This document shows, one piece after another, positions 1 through 9,739 of a stretch of 43,689 nucleotides of DNA. The stretch comes from Bdellovibrionota bacterium (lineage in GTDB: Bacteria; Bdellovibrionota; Bdellovibrionia; Bdellovibrionales; JAEYZS01), in NCBI GenBank assembly GCA_963169515.1, contig CAUJEF010000039.1, positions 1 through 43,689 on the forward strand. Direction: 5' to 3'. Positions within the stretch are counted from its first letter, which is position 1, and each line of letters begins with the position of its first letter. Position numbers and translations under genes: made by a program. The notes below the pieces were generated by a model. The model searched no databases, was not told where the DNA came from, and saw only the letters and a list, made by a program, of their open reading frames with translations.

Positions 1-539
1 AAGGTGACGCCAGGTTTACGCCTGATGGGAAAAAAATAATTTATTCTCAGTTTTCAAATCAAAACTTCATATTACGCATTATGAATTTACAAACAGGCGC
101 TTTTGAAAAATTAAAATTAAAATACACAAACCTTCGCTGGCCGACGATGGTCTATCGCGAAAAACAAAAAAAAATCGCCGGCATTTTAGAAACGCCAGAG
201 TATTCACGGCTAGTGGTTCAAGACGCCATCAGCCCAAACATAGTTTATGAAACAACAGACTCCTCTGTTTATCAGCAGCCCTATTGGCACCCAAAAGACT
301 ACAAATTGGTTGTAAGCAGTAACCGTCTGAATAAAAATAACTTTGATCTTTTCGTCTATGATTTTGAAAAAAGCTGCGTTCAACGGATAACTTACAGTAA
401 CGCCCTAGACCAAGAGCCTGCCTTTAATCCCAATGGTGATAAGATTCTATTTACCAGCAATCGATCTGGAAAAAATCAGATCTTTATGATTCGTTATGAT
501 GCGAGCCAGCCTTGCGAAAGTCTTCCAACTAGCATTTAA
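1..539 (+). CDS. TolB/PD40-like beta-propeller protein, 3' portion (5' end outside window)
   Basis: Open frame runs from base 3 (GDARFTPDGKKIIYSQ...) into the given ORF; WD40/PD40-like repeats such as 'EPAFNPNGDKILFTSNRSGKNQIFMI'. Confidence 0.75.
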   Translation, partial: GDARFTPDGKKIIYSQFSNQNFILRIMNLQTGAFEKLKLKYTNLRWPTMVYREKQKKIAGILETPEYSRLVVQDAISPNIVYETTDSSVYQQPYWHPKDYKLVVSSNRLNKNNFDLFVYDFEKSCVQRITYSNALDQEPAFNPNGDKILFTSNRSGKNQIFMIRYDASQPCESLPTSI

Positions 540-546
540 TAAAAAC

Positions 547-1056
547 ATGATGCTTGTTTCAATCTTGTCTTTGGTCCTGTCAGTTTCGGTAAATGCAGCG
601 CGAATCGATGTGGACTATTTCAAAAAGTATTATGTTTCGGAAAAGGGCTTTCGCGTTACACTTGAAAACTCTCGTTGGCTTAAATCCAATTTTGAAAAAA
701 ACGAAAATCTAGAAATGGTTTTCCAAACGACAGAAAATCCCACGGCGACACTTTCTGTTCGCATAGACGAAGACACCGCAGCAACAAGTTTAGTTAGCTA
801 CGTTAAAACATGGGTCCCAAAGTTTTCACAATTCGGTTTAGATGTTCAAAACAATCAATACTTTAAGCTCACGCCAAGCTTACAAGCTTATATCGTGGAT
901 CTTATCAATTCGTCCTCTGGTAAATATGTACGTCAGGTTATCTTTCATAAGGATAAGAAAGCCGTCATCTTCACCTGCATGGACGAAAGCAAAACATTTC
1001 GCTCAACTGTATTAAGCTGCAATAAATTAATTCAAACTTTTGCTTGGGTTCAGTAA
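547..1056 (+). CDS. Hypothetical secreted protein with N-terminal signal peptide
   Basis: ORF 496-1056; start at 547 gives MMLVSILSLVLSVSVNAA signal-like N-terminus. No domain recognised. The exact start (496/502/547) is uncertain. Confidence 0.6.
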   Translation: MMLVSILSLVLSVSVNAARIDVDYFKKYYVSEKGFRVTLENSRWLKSNFEKNENLEMVFQTTENPTATLSVRIDEDTAATSLVSYVKTWVPKFSQFGLDVQNNQYFKLTPSLQAYIVDLINSSSGKYVRQVIFHKDKKAVIFTCMDESKTFRSTVLSCNKLIQTFAWVQ

Positions 1057-2715
1057 CTAATCGAACAGTTTTTTGAGAAATCCAGTGATCTTCTGGATTG
1101 TTCCGCCCGCCCCCGTAGGCGCCGATGCGTTTGATCGCACGCCGGACGTGCGCACGTTTTTATTTGGGTGGTGCTTGCGAAATTGATTCCTGTTTTGTTG
1201 TCGATGGTCTGATCGCCCCTGCCCCTGAAGTTGCTGTTGCTGCTGATTCGACCGAGGTTCACCGTGACGTTTTGTGCGACGATCACGATGGACATTATCA
1301 CCTTGTTGGTGTTCGTTACCTTCATGCCTTCGCCCCTGTGGACGAGGGTGCCTTTGTGGTGGACGCTGATTTTCATGACCCCCGTAAGGTCTCTCCGATC
1401 GCCCTGGACGCTCCCGGTATGGACGCGGCCTACGCAGCGATTGTTCAAATGGCGGACGATCCTTCGCGGCTGCTAAACCCGTCTTTCGAATTCGACTATC
1501 ACGGTCATGCCCAGAGCGCACCGGCTTATATTCTTTGATCAAATCTGCGTCCTCTAGCCACCCAATGTTAATTTTATTCTTTAGATAATCTTCAATTCTT
1601 GAAAGCGCCGGCAGATCTTTGTCGCTGACCAAGCTAAACGCCTTCCCCTTTTCGCCCGCACGGCCCGTACGACCAACACGATGCACATAGTTTTCAGCAT
1701 CGTCCGGCATCTCTACGTTAATCACAAGATCAACACCTTTAATATCTAGCCCCCGTGCCGCAAGATCCGTCGCAACCAGAATATTTTTTTCGTTTTGGTT
1801 TTTAAATTGAGTGATCACACGATCACGCTGGGCTTGCGTAAGCAAGCTTGAAATTCCTACCGCCGGCAATTCGTTGTCATTTAAAAAATCTGTAATGCGA
1901 TCAACCGAGTGCTTAAAATTACTGAAAATAATAGCTTGCTTTGGTTTTTCTCGCCTTAAGATAGACAACAAAAATGCTGGCTTTTGTTCATCGCCAACAT
2001 GATATATTTCATCTGTGACATCGACCGCTTTTGCTTGGTCACGACTGACGTTTAATTCAATTGGATGAGAGTTAAAACGATACGCCGTATTTAAAACATC
2101 GAAATTTAACGTCGCACTAAACAATAAAATTTGTCGTTCTTGGGGGGACCGCTGAAGGATAAAGACCATGTCATCTTTAAAGCCCATATCGAACATACGG
2201 TCGGCTTCATCAAAGACCAATGCCCGAGAATGTTTAAAGTGAATGACGTGATTATTGTATAAATCTAACAGTCGTCCCGGGGTACCAATGACGATATCAA
2301 CACCACTTTCAATCGCCTTTTTTTGTGGTTCATAATCCACGCCACCAATTACAGACGCACACCGTATTCCACAAGGGGTACCAATCTTTTTACACACTTC
2401 CGAAATTTGATCCACAAGTTCTCGTGTGGGCGCCAATACTAAAACAAAGTGGGACGGTTTCCATTCTGGAAAAATTCGCTTCTTCAGATCTGGATCCGTT
2501 ACTTCATCCGGCCTTTTTGATCTTAATATTTTTTCAATGATGGGAACCAAGAACGCAAAAGTTTTCCCTGTTCCTGTTTGCGACAAACCGGAAACGTCTT
2601 TATTATCTAAAACGAGCGGGATTGCCTTTTCTTGTATGTCGGTGCAGGTTTCGATACCTTGATCACGAATGGCCTGGAGTAACTCCGGCACCAGCTTCAA
2701 CTCTTCAAACTTCAA
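1057..2715 (-). CDS. DEAD-box ATP-dependent RNA helicase with long basic/Gln-rich C-terminal tail
   Basis: SQTGTGKT (Walker A), VFDEADRMF (DEAD), SATLN (SAT), HRVGRTGRAG motif VI. Confidence 0.95.
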   Translation of the reverse strand: MKFEELKLVPELLQAIRDQGIETCTDIQEKAIPLVLDNKDVSGLSQTGTGKTFAFLVPIIEKILRSKRPDEVTDPDLKKRIFPEWKPSHFVLVLAPTRELVDQISEVCKKIGTPCGIRCASVIGGVDYEPQKKAIESGVDIVIGTPGRLLDLYNNHVIHFKHSRALVFDEADRMFDMGFKDDMVFILQRSPQERQILLFSATLNFDVLNTAYRFNSHPIELNVSRDQAKAVDVTDEIYHVGDEQKPAFLLSILRREKPKQAIIFSNFKHSVDRITDFLNDNELPAVGISSLLTQAQRDRVITQFKNQNEKNILVATDLAARGLDIKGVDLVINVEMPDDAENYVHRVGRTGRAGEKGKAFSLVSDKDLPALSRIEDYLKNKINIGWLEDADLIKEYKPVRSGHDRDSRIRKTGLAAAKDRPPFEQSLRRPRPYRERPGRSERPYGGHENQRPPQRHPRPQGRRHEGNEHQQGDNVHRDRRTKRHGEPRSNQQQQQLQGQGRSDHRQQNRNQFRKHHPNKNVRTSGVRSNASAPTGAGGTIQKITGFLKKLFD

Positions 2716-2810
2716 CAGTTAGGACTCCTTCTAAATCGTGGGCCTGTTTCGTGGGTAAGTTAAACTAACCCGTCAAATCACAGATTGTCAAAGAAAGTAA
2801 CTTATTAGAT

Positions 2811-3602
2811 TTATTTAAGAAAGTCCCTTACGGCCTCTGTGAATTCTTCAGGCTTATCAAAATGAACCCAATGCCCCGCCCCCGAAATTGTAGTCCCCTG
2901 TGAATTAGGATTTCTTTTTAGCATTTCGCGAAAAGTATCCTTGGAAAAATCTGGTGAGTTCTCACCACGGATTACGAGTATGGGGCATCTGATCGCCTCC
3001 CACTCTGGCCATCGGTCTTTTAAACGAACCAGCGAAACGCTTGCCAAGATTGCGCTTTTTGAAAACCTCCAATCCACTAACCCATTTTCTTTTTCAACTA
3101 GATTTGCGTAAAAGTAATTCCCCAAAACTGGGTTTCCAAAATCATTTAGCAGAAAATTTTTTGCTGTCAGCTTGTCCGGAAACGGAGTTGGCACCCGACC
3201 CAAAAGCTTGTTATATCGATCTATGTCCCCTTCTGATCCATTTGGAGCAATGTCTTCAATAACAAGTTTATTGACTCTGTGCGCAAAGCGAGAGGCAAAA
3301 TTGATGGCATTCCTTCCGCCCATGGAATGACCAACAAGGTCAATTTTTTTCCAATTGAATTCATCTATGATGTTCAACAAATCGTCAGCGTAATCTTCTG
3401 GCCTGTATCCTGTCTCTGGTTTCATGGACTTTCCATGGCCGCGCTGGTCGTAGGTCAAAATTTCAGAAGTCTTTTCTAACCGACTGGTGATACGGCGCCA
3501 GTTTGCTCCAAAGCCCATAAGCCCATGCAAAAACACAATTTTATGAGCTGATTTCCCAACAGTTTGATAATGGAAGTTGTCTAAATATCCCATATCGGGC
3601 AA
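2811..3602 (-). CDS. Alpha/beta hydrolase
   Basis: HGLMGFGANW, nucleophile elbow GHSMGG, C-terminal GAGHWVHFDKPEEF. Confidence 0.9.
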   Translation of the reverse strand: MPDMGYLDNFHYQTVGKSAHKIVFLHGLMGFGANWRRITSRLEKTSEILTYDQRGHGKSMKPETGYRPEDYADDLLNIIDEFNWKKIDLVGHSMGGRNAINFASRFAHRVNKLVIEDIAPNGSEGDIDRYNKLLGRVPTPFPDKLTAKNFLLNDFGNPVLGNYFYANLVEKENGLVDWRFSKSAILASVSLVRLKDRWPEWEAIRCPILVIRGENSPDFSKDTFREMLKRNPNSQGTTISGAGHWVHFDKPEEFTEAVRDFLK

Positions 3603-3649
3603 TTATCGTAGATCGCCTTAAATGGATCAATAGGATTGCGGAGCCCAGA

Positions 3650-4849
3650 GTGGAAATCAAACCAAGGCCTAAATTGCATCGTGATTGGATTCATCCCGAA
3701 GCCTTCAAAATCACACAGGCACTACAAAAAACAGGCTACCTAACATACTTAGTCGGCGGCTGCGTAAGAGATTTGCTATCAGGCGTACCACCAAAAGATT
3801 TTGACATCACCACGTCTGCAAATCCGCGCGAAGTGAAGCGAGCACTTCACAATGCATTTATTATTGGACGTCGATTCAAGCTGGTGCTCGCAAAGCGTGG
3901 CGAAGACCAGTTTGAAATCGCGACCTTTCGCCGAGAGCTGCAACCTGGCGAGATTGTCCAGGACGACCATCCTGAAGGCGACAATATCTTTGGCACTCCT
4001 GAGCAAGACGCCGTCCGTAGGGATTTTACAATCAATGCATTATTTTATGACCCTATAAAAGATGAATTAATCGATTATGTAAATGGACGCCGCGATATTG
4101 AATCACAAACGATCCGCATGATAGGCAACCCTGATGTACGCTTGGTCGAAGATCCCATTCGAATTTTACGCGCAATCCGCTTATCACATAAACTTGATTT
4201 TGTGTTGGCTCCAGAACTACGAAAGGCAATCTTGACCCACGCCCATGAACTAAAAAAATCGGTCTTACCCCGACGCCGCGAAGAAATACTAAAAATACTG
4301 CGAATCGATAACCCGACCCTTCCCCTCCTGGAGCTTTATGATTTAGGAGTTCTAAAACATATTTCTCCAACGATCGACAAGCTTTATAGCAACACTGAGG
4401 CAATGAAGGATTTTAATTTTTACCTCAGGAAAATTCATTCGTTCGTAATTGATCGGGAAAACCCAATGGAATTGTATGGATATTTTTGCCTGGCTTATTT
4501 TAGAGCCTTCATCAATAACAATCCAGATTACAAAATGTCACCAGATGATTTAATAAAAAACGAAAACCTCAAGAGCTTGCTGCGCGACGAATTGGGTATG
4601 TACAACGTGGAACAAAGCATAACAATTAAAGCTTTAGAGCTTGAACGCCGTTTGCAACGGATAGATAAATTTATGCAAAAAAAGGGGGAACAAAAAATTC
4701 AATTTTTACAAAACGATGCATTCCCATTAGCACTTATGTTGGCCAAAGCTGACTACACATTGTCCCCAGACAAAATCATGTTTTGGGAAAAAGCGCTGCG
4801 TGACCTGGCCCCGCGTGAAAAGCCTGCCCGCAAACCTCGCCGTCGTTAA
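3650..4849 (+). CDS. pcnB: Poly(A) polymerase / class II nucleotidyltransferase
   Basis: LVGGCVRDLLSG..KDFDITT catalytic core, IIGRRFKLVL (PAP-type signature), RRDFTINALFYDP; probable GTG start. Confidence 0.85.
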   Translation: MEIKPRPKLHRDWIHPEAFKITQALQKTGYLTYLVGGCVRDLLSGVPPKDFDITTSANPREVKRALHNAFIIGRRFKLVLAKRGEDQFEIATFRRELQPGEIVQDDHPEGDNIFGTPEQDAVRRDFTINALFYDPIKDELIDYVNGRRDIESQTIRMIGNPDVRLVEDPIRILRAIRLSHKLDFVLAPELRKAILTHAHELKKSVLPRRREEILKILRIDNPTLPLLELYDLGVLKHISPTIDKLYSNTEAMKDFNFYLRKIHSFVIDRENPMELYGYFCLAYFRAFINNNPDYKMSPDDLIKNENLKSLLRDELGMYNVEQSITIKALELERRLQRIDKFMQKKGEQKIQFLQNDAFPLALMLAKADYTLSPDKIMFWEKALRDLAPREKPARKPRRR

Positions 4850-4854
4850 AACTT

Positions 4855-4875
4855 AGCGGCTGAAACTTAGCCGCT
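4855..4875. terminator. Hairpin between convergent pcnB and transglycosylase genes
   Basis: AGCGGCT-gaaactt-AGCCGCT perfect 7-bp inverted repeat in the 38-bp convergent intergenic region; T-tract weak on both strands. Confidence 0.4.
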
Positions 4876-4887
4876 ATAATCTGACCG

Positions 4888-6714
4888 CTAAATTTTACAT
4901 AAATTTTGCTTTAACGGGGAATACATTTCCGAACATGTAAGCTTATGCCCTGGCTGATTGCGGTTGATTTTATGCGATTCTGGATTTGCCCCAATAAAAT
5001 AAATTCCTAAAAATCGACGAACGTATTCGACACCTTTTATCCTAAGGGTGTTCACCTTTTCAAAAGTGTATCCCAAGTCTTGAGCAACCTGGAGCGATGA
5101 AAAATCTTCTGCTCCAAACTTGTCCGTTACTTTGTCTGTCGAACCTGGGCCCAAATTATAGGCCATGATTCCAAACACAGGCTCGTCTGGAAATTGTGAA
5201 ATCAAATACGACAAGTACCGCGCGGCCGCTTCTGTCGCGGTCGCCACGTACAATCGATCATCATTTGCGTCTACTTCGATCTCATTTCTAATGTTTTTGC
5301 ATCTATCAACAAACTTCCCGTCTCGCTTTGGCCTAAACACGTTTTCTAGAGCAGTTTTCAGCAAAGGTACCTTTGCCGTGCTATACATGAACTGCCAGGG
5401 CCCCAACTCGCAGTCGTCCCCAACATAGTTTGGCTTGAGTGGATCAAATCCATCCGGGTTCTTAAAAAAACCCGTTTCCCAAGATGTCACATACAGCAAT
5501 GTTGCAGGCACACTGTTATCATCGAAGTGTTTTTTCAATTTGACAGAGGCATCTTTAATATTGTTGAAAAAGCGTTGTGTTCCATCAAACGATTTATCAG
5601 AAATCAATTTTCTTTGAATACTTGGAAGACCGCCCCAGTTCCTATATTTTTCAAATCCTTTAGTAATCTCGATCACACGCTTGTCTTTTGTGTTAACAGG
5701 AATTATGTACGATCGAACAACAGCAGACACAGTATCGTCATTGATGTTTTGAGGGACCAGAGATCGCTTTTCTGGCACATCAGAACGATTCGCTTCGATA
5801 TATACGCGCTCTCCTAGTTTATCTTGTAGCAACAATAATTGATCGGCCGCCGTTGGGCTGTCATCGCCATCAGAGGCTGCGGTTCCTGTATTCCCGACAA
5901 GGGTTACAGATATGTCTTTATCTTTTAAACACTCCTCGCTTACCTCATGTACACTCGTGTCCGTCTGCAAATTGGAAATGCTCAGACAAAGAGATCTCTG
6001 TCCTAGCGGAATTTGCATCTCTGAGGTAGAGATCCCTTCCGCGACGACATAATCATTCACTGTGTTTTCTTTCTTGTCCCTGTATTGTTCATAGACCGAA
6101 CGAAGCTCAGAATTTGAAATGCTGGTTACTCCCTTTGGCAAACGTGCCTGCAATTCAATTTTTCCGGGACGGAAGATGAATCCTGATTTTGCCAATGTTC
6201 GTTTTTGATTTTGTTTAGAAATAAATATTTGAACCTCAGAACACTCCTGGTCAAGGCAGCGTCCGGTCAGGACATAAAACACATTTTCCGAAGCATTTAT
6301 GTTGCGAGACGCGACGATGTGATATTCATTCCCGCTGATCGAAAAGATAGAGTTAAACTTTAATTTCGTCGACCCAACCTTCAACTGCGCTGTTAGCGTC
6401 GAGGGCTGGTTATTCTTAGTTTGAATAACAACCTTCATTTGCGATAACGCTCGAGATAATTTTTGGCTTTCAGATTGGATTCCCTTTTCTTTCCAAAATT
6501 GCTCAAGCTCATTTTTTGTTTTCTGAAGCGTGCCGGTAGCTTTGGTTTCGGTGTAGGCAGATTCATTTCCACGACGATCGGTTCTCACAAGGCCAGTGTA
6601 TGCGGGATCATTTTTAAGCCTATCGAGATTATAATCTTGATTTATTCGCGTCTGCCCGCAAGCGGCCAGAAAGAACAATAATAAAATAAAAGAAACTTGC
6701 TTTAAAACCATCAT
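4888..6714 (-). CDS. Lipoprotein with C-terminal SLT-type lytic transglycosylase domain
   Basis: Signal/lipobox LLLFFLAACG; VTSWETGFF...GPWQFMYSTAK...AYNLGPGS resembles SLT catalytic motifs. Confidence 0.75.
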   Translation of the reverse strand: MMVLKQVSFILLLFFLAACGQTRINQDYNLDRLKNDPAYTGLVRTDRRGNESAYTETKATGTLQKTKNELEQFWKEKGIQSESQKLSRALSQMKVVIQTKNNQPSTLTAQLKVGSTKLKFNSIFSISGNEYHIVASRNINASENVFYVLTGRCLDQECSEVQIFISKQNQKRTLAKSGFIFRPGKIELQARLPKGVTSISNSELRSVYEQYRDKKENTVNDYVVAEGISTSEMQIPLGQRSLCLSISNLQTDTSVHEVSEECLKDKDISVTLVGNTGTAASDGDDSPTAADQLLLLQDKLGERVYIEANRSDVPEKRSLVPQNINDDTVSAVVRSYIIPVNTKDKRVIEITKGFEKYRNWGGLPSIQRKLISDKSFDGTQRFFNNIKDASVKLKKHFDDNSVPATLLYVTSWETGFFKNPDGFDPLKPNYVGDDCELGPWQFMYSTAKVPLLKTALENVFRPKRDGKFVDRCKNIRNEIEVDANDDRLYVATATEAAARYLSYLISQFPDEPVFGIMAYNLGPGSTDKVTDKFGAEDFSSLQVAQDLGYTFEKVNTLRIKGVEYVRRFLGIYFIGANPESHKINRNQPGHKLTCSEMYSPLKQNLCKI

Positions 6715-6740
6715 ACGTACAATTTTATTTCCTAGTAATG

Positions 6741-7391
6741 TTACTTAAGGAATCTAACTCCTACCATTTGCGCGGTTTTCTTTTCATCCGCTCTATCCGC
6801 CACGCTCCATACAACTTCTCCAAGCACTTGATGTTCTTTATTGAGCAGCGGAAGAAACACCTGCATATTTACTTGGTCACCTTTTTTTAGACTTTTTCCA
6901 AAAACTCGAAGCTGAGCTCCTTTTGTACCCAGATTAAAAAGCCAACTTGGGCAAATCCCAGAATCGCTATTATGCAATGAAACCTGATGGCTTGTTCGAT
7001 ATCTTTGATTGTCGCGAACCACGACTGGAAGATTTTTTAACATCTTTGCGAGAACCCCGGGGATATCGCGCATTTCAGTTTTCGCGTCCAAAACAATAGC
7101 TTTTTTATATTTCACAACCTGTTGCTTTAAATCAAAGTCAGGCCCATCAGTTACAACAACAAGTGGAAGTTCTGGAAATCGCTTTTTGATTTGGTGGACA
7201 ATTTCAGCTTGGGTTGACCCAAACGTATCTGCAACCATAACAAGGGCACTGTACTCTTGGGATTTTAATCCCTGTGCCGCACGAAATGCGTTTGTGTATG
7301 ATTTGACTTCAAAAAGATGATTTTTATGAATTTCTGTTCGAGCAAGAACCAGGTCCCGTCCCGGTCTAGCCAATACCCCTATCTTAAACAT
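6741..7391 (-). CDS. Degenerate receiver-like + PilZ domain protein
   Basis: N-terminal receiver-like fold text, C-terminal PilZ-like (RDNQRYRTS...FNLGTKGAQL...GEVVW). Start at ATG 7391 preceded by GGAGG. Confidence 0.6.
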   Translation of the reverse strand: MFKIGVLARPGRDLVLARTEIHKNHLFEVKSYTNAFRAAQGLKSQEYSALVMVADTFGSTQAEIVHQIKKRFPELPLVVVTDGPDFDLKQQVVKYKKAIVLDAKTEMRDIPGVLAKMLKNLPVVVRDNQRYRTSHQVSLHNSDSGICPSWLFNLGTKGAQLRVFGKSLKKGDQVNMQVFLPLLNKEHQVLGEVVWSVADRADEKKTAQMVGVRFLK

Positions 7392-7513
7392 AAAAAACCT
7401 CCACTCTATAGGTATGTAGTGCAACCGCCATGCTTGCCCTTTGCTATTTAACTATTTTCCAGGAATTTCAAATGGTTAGGCTATTGACAGGTGCCCAAAA
7501 CTTCCGCGTATCA

Positions 7514-7573
7514 TGAGACAGTGCGGAGCCAGTGTCTCAGTCATCGATATTTTCATTTTGAGACATTTTTTTT
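7514..7573 (+). promoter_or_regulatory. Overlapping inverted repeats ending in a T8 tract (terminator/alternative-hairpin candidate)
   Basis: TGAGACA (7514-7520), TGTCTCA (7533-7539), TGAGACA (7559-7565) followed by TTTTTTTT (7566-7573). Confidence 0.55.
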
Positions 7574-7668
7574 GGTATAAATTACAGCTATGACTAACAA
7601 TTGCTGTCGCCTTTGAAGGCAAAAAGACTTATATATTGAGAGTAATCGATCTATTGGGAGTAGCGTTT

Positions 7669-7854
7669 ATGGGGCTTAGTTTTTGGCATGTAATTTTGGT
7701 ACTTTTGATCGTATTAATTTTTTTTGGACCAAGCCGCCTGCCTGGTTTAGGAAAATCACTAGGGTCAGCAATCAAGGGTTTTAAGGACGGACTTGATGGC
7801 GACGAAAAGAATAAAAACGACAAACTTAATAAAGGCGACGACGGACAAGCCTAG
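7669..7854 (+). CDS. tatA: Sec-independent protein translocase TatA/E
   Basis: MGLSFWHVILVLLIVLIFFGPSRLPGLGKSLGSAIKGFKDG: TatA transmembrane-hinge-amphipathic helix with FGxxxLPxLGxxLG motif. Confidence 0.92.
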   Translation: MGLSFWHVILVLLIVLIFFGPSRLPGLGKSLGSAIKGFKDGLDGDEKNKNDKLNKGDDGQA

Positions 7855-7859
7855 CTTTC

Positions 7860-8810
7860 TTACCTTAATGCAGATTTTACGGTCTTCGTAATGCCTTCGA
7901 TATCAAGGCCGTGTTTTTTGTAAAGATCTTCTGGCAATCCGCTTTCCCCATAAACATCTTGGACCCCAATTCTAACAAGGCGGGATTTTCCTGCGACCTC
8001 GGCCATGGTTTCGGCAATTGCCCCGCCAAGACCGCCGATCACATTGTGATCTTCGGCAGAGAAAATGACAGGAACTTTTTTAGAGTATTCGTTAATAATA
8101 TCGCGATCGATTGGCTTTATTGTGTGAATATTTACCACAGCGATACTAAATCCCTCAGCCTCTAATTTCTTTGCAGCCTCAAGAGCATTTCCGGTCAATG
8201 CGCCCGTTGCAAAAATTGCTGCGTCCTTGCCATCTTTTAATTTTACACCTTTTCCAAATTCAAATTTATAATCGGATTTGTTGACGTCGATCACATTTTG
8301 TCGGGTTAATCTAATATAGGCTGGCCCCTGGTGCTTCACCAAATATTTCATCATATGCTTGGTTTCAACATCGTCAGCCGGTTGCAAAACTGCAAATTGT
8401 GGCAGCGTCCGCAAGCAGGCCAAATCCTCAAGCGCCATTTGACTGCAACCATCGTCGCCGATCCCTACCCCGGCATGCGTTCCCACTAAGCGAACATTGG
8501 CTTGGGCGTATCCGACAGTTACGCGAATCGTATCAAAGCGGCCGGTTAAAAACGCGCCAAACGAGCAAAGAAATGGAATTTTACCTGCGAAAGCCATTCC
8601 GGCAGCAACGCCGATCATGTTGGCTTCCTGAATCCCCATTTGAAAAAATCGCTCTGGAAATTCTTTTCCAAAGCTTTCAGACTTTGTAGATTTAGACAGG
8701 TCTGCGTCCAATACAACAACATTTTTATGCTCTCTTCCCAGCTCAACTAATGCCTGTCCAAAACTGACCCGTGTTGCATTTCCCATTTTAATCCTTTTAT
8801 TGGTCGACAA
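7860..8810 (-). CDS. Transketolase, C-terminal subunit
   Basis: Pyr/C-terminal transketolase motifs: DADLSKSTK, ..FFQMGIQEANMIGVAAGMA.., VGTHAGVGIGDDGCSQMALEDLA. Confidence 0.92.
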   Translation of the reverse strand: MSTNKRIKMGNATRVSFGQALVELGREHKNVVVLDADLSKSTKSESFGKEFPERFFQMGIQEANMIGVAAGMAFAGKIPFLCSFGAFLTGRFDTIRVTVGYAQANVRLVGTHAGVGIGDDGCSQMALEDLACLRTLPQFAVLQPADDVETKHMMKYLVKHQGPAYIRLTRQNVIDVNKSDYKFEFGKGVKLKDGKDAAIFATGALTGNALEAAKKLEAEGFSIAVVNIHTIKPIDRDIINEYSKKVPVIFSAEDHNVIGGLGGAIAETMAEVAGKSRLVRIGVQDVYGESGLPEDLYKKHGLDIEGITKTVKSALR

Positions 8811-9624
8811 TTTTTAATTCTTGCAATGCTTTTTGAAGCTCTTCTTTGTTCGGAGCAACTCCATGCCACTTATTTACATTTTCCATAAACGAAACACCCT
8901 TGCCTTTAATCGTGTGTGCAAGAATCATCGTAGGCTTATTTTTTTCCTCACGCGCTTTTTTCAGAGCTCCCAAAATCTCGTCCATATTGTGTCCGTTGAT
9001 TTCCAAAACATTCCATTTGAACGACTCGATTTTTTGTTTGAGTGGTTCAATATCCATGACATCTTTTGTTGATCCATCGATTTGGTATTTATTAATATCC
9101 AAAAACACACAGAGATTCGACAGTTTGTAGTTTCCTGCGGACATGAAACATTCCCACGCCTGACCCTCTTGCACCTCTCCGTCACCCATCAAGCAATACA
9201 CGCGAGAACTTTTGTTATCCAGCCTGAAAGCCATCGCTATCCCCTGGGCAACAGATACCCCCTGACCCAACGACCCTGTAGATGCTTCAAGTACCGGCAT
9301 CCGGACGCGATCTGGATGGCCCTGAAACGGACTGCCCAATTGTCGCAGTGTTAGTGTTTCTTTCGGATCGTAATACCCACGGTATGCGAGTGTCGCATAG
9401 AGCGCCGGAACGCCGTGACCCTTGCTCAAAATGAAACGATCTCGATCGGTCCACATTGAATTCTTTGGATCAACTTTCATCTCGTTAAAAAAAAGAGCCG
9501 TGATAATATCAATTGCAGACAGTGAGCCTCCTGGATGGCCCGATTTTGCCTCAGTCAGCATTTCAAGAATTAATTTTCGGCTTTGCAGAGCTTGTTGTTT
9601 CAAATCTTTAACGGTCATTTGCAC
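8797..9624 (-). CDS. Transketolase, N-terminal (TPP-binding) subunit
   Basis: AKSGHPGGSLSAIDI, RFILSKGHGVPALYA, GDGEVQEGQAWE; overlaps C-terminal subunit start. Confidence 0.93.
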   Translation of the reverse strand: MQMTVKDLKQQALQSRKLILEMLTEAKSGHPGGSLSAIDIITALFFNEMKVDPKNSMWTDRDRFILSKGHGVPALYATLAYRGYYDPKETLTLRQLGSPFQGHPDRVRMPVLEASTGSLGQGVSVAQGIAMAFRLDNKSSRVYCLMGDGEVQEGQAWECFMSAGNYKLSNLCVFLDINKYQIDGSTKDVMDIEPLKQKIESFKWNVLEINGHNMDEILGALKKAREEKNKPTMILAHTIKGKGVSFMENVNKWHGVAPNKEELQKALQELKIVDQ

Positions 9625-9739
9625 GCGGACTCCCGTGGAAAATCGATCAGATGAATTAGTGTTGTTTTACCCACGATTTATATTTGCGTCATTCACATTT
9701 TCGTATGACGCGTAAGTGTTATTTCATATATAAATACCT

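Noticed and set aside
1125-1538. 137-aa plus-strand ORF (and 1050-1448 minus ORF) within the helicase C-terminus
   Set aside because: Antisense or out-of-frame to a confident helicase gene; arises from GC-rich low-complexity codons.
4053-4403. 116-aa minus-strand ORF within pcnB
   Set aside because: Antisense to conserved pcnB coding sequence.
7860-9624. Split transketolase as a novelty
   Set aside because: Two-gene (N- and C-terminal) transketolases are a known common arrangement.
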